A stretch of 64,000 nt of DNA, taken from NCBI GenBank assembly GCA_019775845.1, contig JADQAV010000063.1, positions 1 through 64,000 of the forward strand, read 5' to 3'. Shown here piece by piece: positions 55,006-64,000 of the stretch (position 1 is the first letter of the stretch; the number at the start of each line of letters is the position of its first letter). The position numbers and the translations under genes were made by a program. The notes under the pieces are model-generated. The model worked only from the letters and a program-made list of their open reading frames with translations, did not search any database and was not told the origin of the DNA. Source of the stretch: Myrmaecium sp. VS I D KN 1 (Eukaryota > Ascomycota > Dothideomycetes > Valsariales > Valsariaceae).

Positions 55006-55932
55006 TCACACCCACCCCCACTCCTCCCCCTCCTCCACCTCACCACCCGTCTCCAACCCCATCCAAGCCCAATACTCCTCACTCCCCCCCTCCCCAGCAT
55101 CAAACATAACCCCCTCACCCCCCCCCCGCACCCTATTCCCCTCCTCCCCCATCCCCATCCCCACCACCGGCGCCAGCGCCAGCGCCCCCACCTCCCCCAC
55201 AACCCCCGCACCAAACCCCAACAACTCCACCGCCTCTAGCATACCCAATCGACGGATCGCACGGGGATTCAGAGGATCGTAGCAGTAGACCACCCTCTCC
55301 CTCTCCACCCTCTCCGCCTCGCGCTGTTGCCGCTGCAGCAGCTGCTGCTGCGCTTCTACGCCTCCTCCGCCGCTGCAGCAGCCGAGAGCTCGGCTCCAGA
55401 ACCGGCTCCGCGCCGCCGCCGCCGCCGCCGCCGCTGCGAGAAAGAGGGTGCGTAGACCGCTGCACTTCTGCTGCTTCGGGGATACCGCCGGCGGTAGGGT
55501 CGGAGGCAGGAGGGACGGGATGAGCTTCACGGCTGCGGTAGCGGCAGCGGACGCAGGAGAGCAAGACAAAGACGAGAAAACAAGCGACCGCAAAAACGGA
55601 CTGATAGCATCCAACCGCGCGCTCTGAGCCGCGCGCAGGGTGGCGAGGTGGACGTGCAGCGGTTGCGGTTCCTGCGGCGGGGTGTCGGTGTCGGTGGTGC
55701 GCTTTGGCTTTTCAGCCTTGCGCTTGCTCGTGCCCTTATGCTTAGGCAGGCGAGCGGTGCGGAGGGTGTAGGCTAGGAGCGCGGAAGGCGGATCGGGGTT
55801 TGTCTCTGAGTCTGGGGATGAGGGGGTGCTAGGGTGGAGGAAGTCCCACCGCTCGCGCAGGGATGTGAGGCTTGTTTTGAGGAGGGTCTTGAGGCGCCGG
55901 GTTAGGCGGCGGGCGGAGGGTTTGGGCGGCAT
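55006..55932 (-). CDS. Hypothetical basic protein (308 aa)
   Basis: Single exon; the start at 55932 was chosen over 55974 because the sequence from MPPKPSARRLTRRLK is more typical. The N-terminus is strongly basic (RRLTRRLKTLLKTSL), and a second Lys/Arg patch (KHKGTSKRKAEKPKR) near residue 66 looks like a nuclear or nucleolar signal. After an Ala-rich stretch comes a better-conserved-looking block, VVYCYDPLNPRAIRRLGMLEAVELLG, and the end is Gly/Glu-rich with EEYWAWMGLETGG. No enzyme motif, membrane helix or leader is evident. It may be a fungal-specific nuclear protein; function is not recognised. The divergence between basic head and acidic tail supports a genuine protein. Confidence 0.6.
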   Translation of the reverse strand: MPPKPSARRLTRRLKTLLKTSLTSLRERWDFLHPSTPSSPDSETNPDPPSALLAYTLRTARLPKHKGTSKRKAEKPKRTTDTDTPPQEPQPLHVHLATLRAAQSARLDAISPFLRSLVFSSLSCSPASAAATAAVKLIPSLLPPTLPPAVSPKQQKCSGLRTLFLAAAAAAAAARSRFWSRALGCCSGGGGVEAQQQLLQRQQREAERVERERVVYCYDPLNPRAIRRLGMLEAVELLGFGAGVVGEVGALALAPVVGMGMGEEGNRVRGGGEGVMFDAGEGGSEEYWAWMGLETGGEVEEGEEWGWV

Positions 55933-57596
55933 GACTTCCGCTTGGGTTTGGGGGATTTGATGTTGGTGTGTCAAAGCTGGTTTGCGCGAAACGCGATGTT
56001 CTGGATGTGAATGGAATAAAAGTGATGTGTACGATTATGGTTTAGAGAGGAGAAATCTGGATACCTGAAGAGAGAGAGGTGGTTTGGTTTTTGTAGCTCT
56101 TCGACCTGTCGCGAGCATGGCCGAATAATGTGAAGGGTTGATGTGAAGTGTTCGCTGTCTCAAAATGGAGGTCACAACATTGTAAGGCTGGAGTCGGTTC
56201 TGCGCACCGGGACCTCATCTGCCTTCTGTTTTTTCTTTTTTCCAGCATGTCAACTCCAGGTAACTCATCGTTTACTATCTCGACGTTGAGATTCTCATGG
56301 AAGATCACTGGCGTTGCATCCGAGTCCGCCTTGCTTGCTTGCGTCCTACGATCACGCCGGATCAGTATCCTTCGTTCGGCCCTCCGATTTTCGCTTTTTT
56401 TATCTCTTCCTCTCATATGTATCATCCATCCTGACTAGGTGATTGATGCGAGAAGAATTTCCCCAGACCCCTCAAGCCCAGCATCTTGCTACGATAGTTC
56501 ATCGTCAATTCATTTCATCGTCGAACAATGGGATTTCGAGCGTCCAGCATGGCAGCGACATGACTGCCCATTTCGGAGGGTGCTTGTCCAGTAGCCTGAC
56601 AACCTTCGCCATGACGACAGCTGCAAAGGTCGGGGTGATCGTCCAGAGGAAGAAGTATGTGATATCGATGACTGCCACGATCGAGCTGTCTGAACGCATT
56701 GTTCAGCCAAAGGAGTAGTCAAGATTCCGAGGGACAAAACACAATCCACCCCGCCAAACCACCCAAGCAAGGCCTGCCCTTTCCACCGAGGTCGTCAAGT
56801 ACACTCGTTTCTGTAAATCGCTCGTAGGAGTCAGGAAATAGCGATCCATCATGCTGCTTGAATGACTGGATGGATGGACAACCGGACTGGCAGACTGGCA
56901 GACTGCAAAAAGTGGACAAAAAGAGCTTCGAGCTGACATGTATAACATCCAGAGACAAAAGGGCTGTCATCCGTCATATCCCAAAGGCGTGACAAGTAGG
57001 AGAATGAACAAGGACAGGAAGAGGAAGAGGCCGAATAATCAGGTCTACCGCCAACCTTTCAGTGGGCCATTCGACGGGATACCTGCTTCGAAGGAACTTG
57101 GTTTGACAGTCGTGAATTCAGTTGATCAGCAAAAGAACAAAACAGAACAAGATAAAAAAAATCAAGAAACAATAAGGTGAAAGAAAAATGAAAGAAAAAG
57201 ACAGCATCAGCATCGCTACTGGTTTTCGAGTTCCTTACCGTAGAAACACAAGACATTACCAAAAAGAAAGAGGTGTAGTCCAGGCCGGCGGTGCAAGTGT
57301 GGCGGTGCAAGTGGTCATATCGGGCCTGGTCAGAGGGGGCAGGTAACGAGCAAACAAAACCAAACCACGACGCGCAAAAACCCCAGAGACGGAAGAAAGG
57401 AAAGCCCAGTTGGCCAAGGTCCAGCAGGTACATCAGTCTATGCATACATACTACCTTATTTCTCCATCTACGCTGTACTCTCTCTCCAACGCAGATATGA
57501 TACCAGGCCTTAAAAGGAGGTGTCAGTACCCCAGAGACATTTAAACGTCTCCGCTAGGAGTACCATTGTCCCTTACTTCCGCTAAGAAGCAACAAT
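55933..57596. other. Intergenic region without a supported gene
   Basis: 1.7 kb, more AT-rich than its flanks. Overlapping short open frames on both strands show no domain or splice pattern. Confidence 0.55.
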
Positions 57597-58475
57597 CTAT
57601 TTCTTCCACTGCGCCTCCGGGCTCTTCATAAACGCCTGCAGCACATTCAGCAGCTCCTCGAGGGCCTTTACCCAGTCCGCCGCCTGCACCTTCACATCCT
57701 CCAACCGACTCTCATCCCCACTGCACAACCGCATATAGAAATCCGCCCGGTACGGCACGGCGCTCATGGCCGTGGTGAACGCACCCTTGGCCAAGAAGCC
57801 ATGGTACGGCTTCAGAGTGTCCTGGTACGCCGCGCGGAACGAGGCCGAGAGCTCCTCGCCCTTGCGGATGTCGTTTTCCTCGCCCGCCTTCTCGCTGCGC
57901 ATCGCCAGGTTCTGTACAACTGCATCAGTATGCCGAATTCTCTCCACACGCAGATCTGGGGGGTGTGCATACCTTCTTCACGCCCTGGTTGGTGAAGTCG
58001 AGCGTCCGCGTCAGCCACAGGAGGCCTTCGGTCGCCGTGTAGCTGCCCGTCTTCAGCTCGTTGACCACGAGGTCCTGGAGCGTGGCGGACTCGGCGGGGG
58101 CAGCGAGGTAGCGGTCTCGCACTTTCTGTGGTGCGGAGATCTCGGCGTCAGTATTGCTTTTTTTCCCAGAGGGGGAGTGGATGAGCGTACCTTGATGTTA
58201 CCGTTGATATCCGACTTGATGATGGCAAACTTGGCGCTTCCGAGGACGTCTGTGGTGCGTTAGCGACATACTCTCAAGCTGTGCAGCTTCACTCGAGCTG
58301 CGGGCTATCCACCGGCAGTCTGGTAGATACGTAAAAGGGATCTGTCCATACCGAAAAGAGTGACCAAGCCCTCAGCCGCCTCCAAAAACTCAGGAGTCGA
58401 GATCTTGCCATCCTTGATCGGCACATCCGCCCAGGTACGGGGAAGGCCTTCAAACCACGTCTTGGTGCCAGACAT
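57597..58475 (-). CDS. Glycolipid transfer protein, HET-C2 family
   Basis: Four exons (58352-58475, 58191-58249, 57973-58125, 57597-57911); phases 1, 0, 0 all match, 216 aa, the usual size for the GLTP fold. The glycolipid headgroup site is intact: Asp55, Asn59 and Lys62 in SDINGNIKK, Trp98 in GLLWLTR and His149 in KPYHGFLAKG, the equivalents of human Asp48, Asn52, Lys55, Trp96 and His140. The protein is cytosolic and moves glycosphingolipids such as glucosylceramide between membranes. In Podospora the orthologue het-c is a vegetative-incompatibility locus whose alleles are recognised by NLR proteins HET-D/HET-E and which is also needed for ascospore maturation. Whether this copy acts in self-recognition here is unknown; no NLR gene is nearby. 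Confidence 0.93.
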
Positions 58476-59347
58476 TATGATGATCGTGCGGGCGTAAAGG
58501 TGACAAGTATAAGTGAAAGTGAAAGTGTAAAGTGTTGATGTAGGTAGGTTGATGAGTCTGGAGAGAAAAGAAAGGAGGGATTTGGAGGATGGACAGGAGA
58601 GAAGAAGGAGACAAGCTGTCGTCGTGTCCCAAGTTTACGCGTAGCTACTACTACTACCCGTCCATCAGGGTCCACTCTCGGTGGCGATGGGCGCAGGAGG
58701 GCCAAGGGGGCGGTGAGAGCGGGGGAGCCACGGGAGCGTCACGGTCGTCTGGCCAGAAGAGGGGAAGAAGGGGAGGGGGAGCGGCCGTCCCGCGCGCATG
58801 GCCGGATGGGACATGATGAATGGAACAGAACAGCATCACCCTGGTGAGCTTTTTTTTTTGTGTGTGAGATTATGAGGCTATTTCATATCATGAGGGACAT
58901 ATATCTGCCTTGTCGGAGATAGTGAGTATTTGATTAAATCGTGAATATGCCGCATCGTCCGCGAGCAAGATCTCCAGCTTCACATAAGTTATGCAAGCAG
59001 ACCAGAGAGATCTTCGTAGAGATCTTTATGGGAAGAGCTGAGTGCTATCACCGTAGCCAAATGTATCTCCAGGTACTGTAGCTTGAGGGGTTCCAGGCTG
59101 TTTATAAGTTTATTCAAGTTTACGTCTTTGCGGAGAAGCTTAACCCCGGAACCCTGGCATCCATCCCGCAATCGAGCAAAGTGCCGGAGTTACACAACTC
59201 CGGCGGGCATCAACTTGCCCGTAGAAGTACCTACAGCAGTAAATGGGACATGAGTATATAAATCCGACTTACCTGCAGCTCTCAAACAGAGCATAGGAAG
59301 CTCCCCGCCGCGCATGTGATTCGTGATTCCTCCCTTCCCCACTCACC
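58476..59347. other. Divergent intergenic region
   Basis: It lies between the GLTP gene (-) and the dehydrogenase gene (+). Short open frames only. A T-run is at about 58850. Near 58990-59040 there is an AGAGATCTTC/GAGATCT inverted pair. Confidence 0.5.
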
Positions 59348-60526
59348 ATGTCCCCAAGCACCATCCCCAGCAGCACGAACAAAAAGCAGCTGCGCATCGC
59401 CTCCATCCCCGGCGACGGGATCGGGGTCGACATCACCCGCGCCGCCATCGAGGTGCTGCAGACACTCGCCGAGGTGGACGGGCGGTTCGCCTTCGACTTC
59501 ACGCACTTCGACTGGAGCAGCAAGAAGTACAAGGAGCGGGGCTGGTACATGCCCCCGGATGGGCTGGAGCAGCTCAAGACGTACGATGCGATCTACTTTG
59601 GTGCCGTCGGATGGCCTGGTACGACCTCCCCTTTCTCCCAACGTAATATCGAAGCGTCTTCTCAAATCAGTACTTAACCTTGCCCAGACGTCCCCGACCA
59701 CATCTCCCTCTGGGGCCTCATCCTGCCCATCCGCAAAGCCCTCAACCAATACGTGAACGTCCGACCCACACGAATCCTCAACGGCATCGAGTCCCCGCTC
59801 AAAGAATGCGCCCAAGGCGACCTGGACTGGGTGATCATCCGCGAGAACAGCGAAGGCGAGTACTCCGGGCAAGGCGGCACGAGCCACGAGCACACCACCA
59901 ACGCGATCGCAACCGAAGTATCCATCTTCACGCACGTCGCCATCGAGCGGATCATGCGGTTCGCCTTCGGCACCGCGCGGGGGCGGCCACGGAAGAAGCT
60001 GACCATGGTGACGAAGAGCAACGCGCAGCGGCACGGGATGGTGCTGTGGGACCGGATTTTCGAGGCCGTCAAGCCGGACTACCCGGACGTCGACGCGGAC
60101 AAGATGCTCGTGGACGCCATGACGGTGCGGATGACGCTGCAACCCCACAGCCTCGACACCATCGTCGCCACCAACCTGCACGCCGACATCTTGTCCGACC
60201 TGGCCGCCGCGCTGAGCGGCAGCATCGGCATCGCGCCCTCCAGCAACCTCGATCCCACCCGGCAGAACCCCAGCATGTTCGAGCCCATTCACGGTTCCGC
60301 GCCCGACATCGCCGGGAAGGGCATCGCGAATCCAGTCGGGGCGTTTTGGAGCGCGGCGGAGATGGTGCGGTGGCTGGGGTATGAGGATGCGGCGGATGGG
60401 TTGATGCGATGCATTGAGAATGTGACGGGCGCGGGGATCACGACGAAGGATCTGGGCGGCTCGAAGACCACGGAAGAGGTCACAAGGGCGGTATGTAAGG
60501 AGATTGAGAAGGTCCTGAAGAGGTGA
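59348..60526 (+). CDS. Tartrate/D-malate dehydrogenase (decarboxylating, LeuB-like)
   Basis: Two exons (59348-59618, 59688-60526), phase 1, 369 aa, the normal length. The nucleotide-binding start is IASIPGDGIGVDITRA. The tartrate-dehydrogenase branch is shown by FDWSSKKYKERGWYMP, GAVGWPDVPDHISLWG and the Asn-Val-Arg-Pro substrate segment. Catalytic residues are present: Tyr149 in GEYSGQGG, Lys200 in TKSNAQRHG, and metal-binding Asp233 (VDAMTVRM), Asp257 and Asp261 (NLHADILSDLAA). FEPIHGSAPDIAGKGIANP is the C-terminal hallmark. These Mn-dependent NAD enzymes oxidise D-malate to pyruvate or L-/meso-tartrate to oxaloglycolate or glycerate. There is no mitochondrial leader, so it is probably cytosolic and catabolic. 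It is not the leucine-pathway enzyme. Confidence 0.92.
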
Positions 60527-61135
60527 AGACATCCATTTTGCAGCTGGAGGTGGAAGTCTCGGCGCATGTTGCCTTAGGCGTCAAATATGGCCTTGCAGCC
60601 TTGCCGGTACAACAACACCACATCCTCCCAGCCTCAAGTTTCTACCTATCATGAACATCTGTTCGCAAACCAGAATTTCCCCGATATTGGATATCTCCTG
60701 AGTTTACATGCGCGTTCTGTGACCCCTAAATTATAAGATTGCTCTGTCAATCACGATGCAAGCATGTTACCCTCAAAGTCATCATAATTTATCCTGCTCC
60801 CAAGCGTGATTCTCTATCCCGTTTAGCAGGAGGGGGAGGGCGAGGAGGAGAAAACTTCAATCAACCAGAAGGCAACAAGCATGATATGAATCCAGCGAAG
60901 CTTCCTTCGCATTTGGTGAATAAACTAACTCACGCAACCTACTTGACCCAGTATCCCACGCTGAATTCGCCTGTTCCCTAGACGAGAGGAAAAGGGAAAA
61001 ATAATGATAGAAAAAGTCCAACGCCCGCTAAAATATGTGACGAAAAAGAGCCCAGTGAGCATACGGGTGACTTTGATCCACCCTCGAAGAAAGAAAGCAC
61101 ACCGGCCCAGAAAAGCAAGAAAAGAAGAATCCCCT
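60527..61135. other. Intergenic between convergent genes
   Basis: 3' flanks of the dehydrogenase (+) and VAC1-like (-) genes. One GCCTTAGGC palindrome is at 60571. No gene. Confidence 0.6.
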
Positions 61136-63365
61136 TCAACCCGGCGGACTCACCAACCCCCCCTGATACGCCGCCGCGAAATCCAACTGACCCAGCTGGC
61201 CCTGCACGCGATCGATCTCCCGATCCAAATCCTCCGCGTTGCCCGCCAACGCGGCCAGCTCATCGAAGCGGCGCTGCCGGCTCGCGCTCGCCATCATCTC
61301 GCCGACCAAGAACCGCTGCTCCTCCAGCACGATGAGACGCTCCTTGAGCTCCTTCTCCTCCGCCTCCATCGCCGAGACCGCCGCGCTCGAAGTGGTGCCC
61401 ACGCTGCTGGCGTCGAGGTCCGGGTGGCGGCGGATGGCGGCGAGGTGGGCGGGGCCGCTGGACGAGGAGGAGCCGCCGGGGGCCGGCATCGGTGGGCGAT
61501 TGGCGCCGCCTGCGCCGTGCGGGGAGGCGTGTTTGAGGATGCGCGGGAGTGATTTGAGGGGGAGCATGTGCAGGCTGAGGAAGTTGTAGGCTTGCTGGTA
61601 GACGGCTTTTTGCAGGCGTTTCTGGTAGGGGGAGTCGGTGGGGAGGTCGCGGATTCGACGGGCGGCGGTGTCGTATTGGGCGAACGCGTCCATGAGGCGT
61701 TTTCGCACCTTGGTTGCATCCTGGAGCTGTTGGTGGGAGGGTGGTTGGTCGGGGTCTTGGAGGGCAACGAGGAGTTTTTGGAAGCGGGGGAGGAGGAGGC
61801 GGATGCCGCGTTCGAACTGGACGAGGTTTTCGTAGTTTCGTTGGATCTGAGGGCGTTCTGCGAGCTCTCGCTCGAAGTCGCTTCGGCTGAACAATATGTG
61901 TTTGCACTCCTTGCACATTCGCACGTCTATACTGATCTGCTCGGCGCCCTTCTCTGTCACTTTCCGCTGGTCTGTTCCGTATTAGTGCTTGCAACGTCAC
62001 AGATATGCGGGAGAGTACTGACTTGCTGCCACGTTCAAACCCACTTGCGATGAACACCCTGTCCGCGGATCACCGCACACGACCCGACCGCATAGCCGAC
62101 AATGATGTCTTCGGAAGGTGTATGCAGAAAACTCCTGTTGGCAGAACGGACACCTCACCACCGTCGCATCATCTTCCCAATCAGTGATCGATTGTTCCAT
62201 CAGCCTCTGTTGGGTATGCCCTCGGGCCAGTGGCCACAGCAAACTCGCCGCACCATTTGCCTGCTCCGTCGGCGGATTCGCAAGCAGCTGGGTGAGTTTG
62301 GTCAAGCGCTTTTCTAGGCGGCTGACCTCCAGATAGGTCTTATCCACCGTCTTCCTCCGTATTGCCATGAACTCGTCCGTGTGGTTCCGCACCAACCCTA
62401 CGCCGCCGTCAGCTGATACCCGTGCCACGATCCCCGGGTGTGCATACCGTTATGATCGTTGTACCCCTCTCGCGACTTGTAGCATGTCTCGCACACGCGA
62501 CACCAAAATCCTCGGACCGGCTCGTGCTGCGCGGACCGGGACAGCTTCATCTGGTACATCGTGTGGGCCTCGCAGAACAGTTTCCCGCATTTCCGACAGT
62601 TCACATTCCCATTCACCGAGCCGAGTCGCTTCCCACAGGTGGGATCGGAGCAAACGTCCTGGTAGCCCGGCCGTTGCCAGTGTGCTCTTGTCACGAACTC
62701 GTCCGGATCCTGCCGGTACATGGCCTCGGTCGTGGAAGGCCCGGCGGCCTGTACGGAAGGCGGGAGCGGTGTGTCGTTGGACTCGAAAACATCGAGGCCT
62801 TTGAGTTTCTGATTGAGGACGGCGAGCGGCTGGAACTTCTTCGCCTTCACCATCTGCGTCTTGAACCATGTCTTCACCTCGTCCTGCTCGACCTCCTCGA
62901 GATTTTGGTGCGCATCGTCGAGATGTCTGATGTCTGGTCAGAAGCGGATGGGGTAAGGCAGGGCGCTTGTATGTACCGGTTGAGCTGCAAGAGCGTCATC
63001 TACACGGGAGCAGTGTCAGCGTCGCGACGGCGGAAGCATGCTGGTTCCGTGGACCATACCATCTCCTCGTTGCAGATCGGACAAACGAGTTTCGAGCTCG
63101 CCGTCGCGGCCGCCGCATTATCCGCATGGTGCAGTGAGACCCGCGATCCGATATCGTGCGGCTCGGCGGGTGGCGCGGGGGAGAGGGAGGCCTGGGAGCT
63201 GAGGGAGATGGAGCTCTCGGATGGCGATAGGAGGCCGATGTCTGGCCGATGATGTTGGTTTTGGTGTAGCGGAGGATGGCGAGCGGGAGTCGGAGAGAGG
63301 CCGGGTGAAAGCGACTGTCCGCCACCTAAGATTCGGCCTCCTCCGAGAGACCTGCGGGAGGTCAT
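61136..63365 (-). CDS. PEP7: FYVE-domain endosomal protein Vac1/Pep7 (Vps19)
   Basis: Five exons (63060-63365, 62977-62999, 62448-62926, 62023-62397, 61136-61971) including a 23-nt micro-exon encoding MTLLQLN; all phases match, 672 aa. The start at 63365 gives MTSRRSLGGGRILGGG, as in relatives. There is a C2H2-like CPICNEE at about 95, then the LNRHLDDAHQNLEEVEQDEVKTWF helix. FYVE-like zinc domain 1 spans residues 202-262. FYVE domain 2 is 352-415 with the PI3P-binding RRHHCR motif. The C-terminal half is coiled coil (EKELKERLIVLEEQRFL), the Rab-binding rabenosyn-like part. Vac1 is the Vps21/Rab5 effector that tethers Golgi vesicles to endosomes with Vps45 and Pep12 for vacuolar sorting. The gene ends before a convergent dehydrogenase. 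Confidence 0.95.
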
Positions 63366-63960
63366 GGTGGTTGTGATGTTGTCGAGGTCGAAGTTCCGCC
63401 GCCGCTTCCCCCATGCTCGGGCACATCGATGCAACGGGTTCGCGTTGGATCGGCCCGCAGGGGTCCTGCGGGCAATGCTTAACCCCGACGCGCCGAGCGG
63501 ACCAACGTCGACCACTTGCTTCGGCCTCAAGTTTATCTTCGCATCTTCGTCCGCAAGGCCGGCAGACAATTATGAGGCTGTCAGGTCACCGCTGCATCAT
63601 GGAATGGCCATCTCTACCACATCAACCCATTGAGGTCTGAGGAAGGAATCCGGATTGCACTCTCTCATCACAACTGCCTCTTCCAGCTCTCGCACTGCGC
63701 AACATGTCATGCTAACTAGGTAAGGCACTCAAGCATCCTTCCCAGGCTTCAACCCCGCAGCCTGTCTGACAAATACGGGCGTGAAGGATCCCGTGTCTGC
63801 CTAAAATATCACCACGAAGGGATGGAACAGAAAGCTCTTCATTTCCCACTTCCTCCTCCACTTCGAATTTGTCTCTTCTCTCTTCCTCCAGTCCTTCTTT
63901 TCTCAGATCAATATTTGCTGCTGTTGCTCGCGCTCCCTGTCCCGATTTCCTCCCGCAACC
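63366..63960. promoter_or_regulatory. Divergent promoter between VAC1-like and GST genes
   Basis: 600 bp between head-to-head starts. The last 130 bp are CT-rich (CTCCTCC, CTTCCTCC), a typical fungal 5' leader before the start at 63961. Confidence 0.45.
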
Positions 63961-64000
63961 ATGCCTGACGTCGTTCTCTATGACATCCCGAGCAAGGACC
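63961..64000 (+). CDS. Glutathione S-transferase-like protein (5' end only)
   Basis: The ATG at 63961 is preceded by CCCGCAACC, a fair fungal start context. Thirteen codons are visible, MPDVVLYDIPSKD, which match the beginning of fungal GST N-terminal thioredoxin-like domains, where strand 1 (VVLYDIPSK) precedes the glutathione site. The window ends before any catalytic residue. Identity rests on this short N-terminus only. Confidence 0.55.
   Translation, partial: MPDVVLYDIPSKD

Noticed and set aside
1-64000. Transposons, viral relics, CRISPR arrays
   Set aside because: No reverse-transcriptase, transposase, integrase or capsid motif, no long terminal or inverted repeats, and no spaced direct repeats of CRISPR type were seen by eye; a repeat-library search would be decisive.

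Overview
The window is one end of a chromosome from a filamentous ascomycete (Pezizomycotina). It opens with five copies of the telomeric hexamer CCCTAA. The genes have the style of that group: GC-rich codons, 50-100 bp introns with GTAAG/GTATG donors, and families that are typical or restricted to it (PTH11-like rhodopsin-domain receptor, EthD protein, HET-C2-type glycolipid transfer protein, MBP1-type APSES factor). I cannot name the species; Dothideomycetes or Eurotiomycetes are plausible. No intact transposon, viral element or CRISPR array was recognised. Gene models were built by hand from open frames and GT...AG introns whose phases match.

Subtelomere (1-34 kb): sparse and accessory. 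In order come a PTH11-like membrane receptor (136-1307, -), an EthD protein (3683-4315, -), a gene-poor stretch with an inverted interstitial telomere-like block (4.3-8.3 kb), an unknown 425-aa protein (8310-9722, -), a small RNase III-like protein lacking its main catalytic acids (9802-10320, -), an RBR ubiquitin ligase (10825-12250, +), a six-cysteine secreted protein (12948-13415, -), a secreted carboxylesterase-like protein (17429-19318, -) and an unknown secreted protein (20186-21358, -). Next are a tandem array of mini-exon-like units (about 21.93-22.99 kb, - strand) and a large repeat-rich secreted orphan (23338-26244, +) that contains an assembly gap. A conidiation-type small protein (27216-27614, -) and a tentative small secreted protein (29482-29984, -) follow, then about 4 kb with no convincing gene.

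Core region (34-64 kb): dense and housekeeping. It holds an amino-acid permease, a methyltransferase-like protein, an MFS transporter, a proline-rich unknown, an intron-bearing tRNA-Gly(GCC), a Spo7-like lipid-phosphatase subunit, a Cld1/ABHD-type lipid hydrolase, the MBP1 cell-cycle factor divergent from a Cup1-like LYR protein, an unknown nuclear-type protein, a glycolipid transfer protein (HET-C2 family), a tartrate/D-malate dehydrogenase, the endosomal FYVE protein Vac1/Pep7, and the first codons of a glutathione S-transferase cut by the window end.

The most unusual part is 21.9-26.3 kb. A head-to-head arrangement places a minus-strand array of tiny exon-like repeats, several bounded by CTGCAG and GTAACT/GTGAGT and encoding a glycine-dibasic core, against a plus-strand secreted orphan with hexapeptide, Thr-Pro and poly-His repeats.
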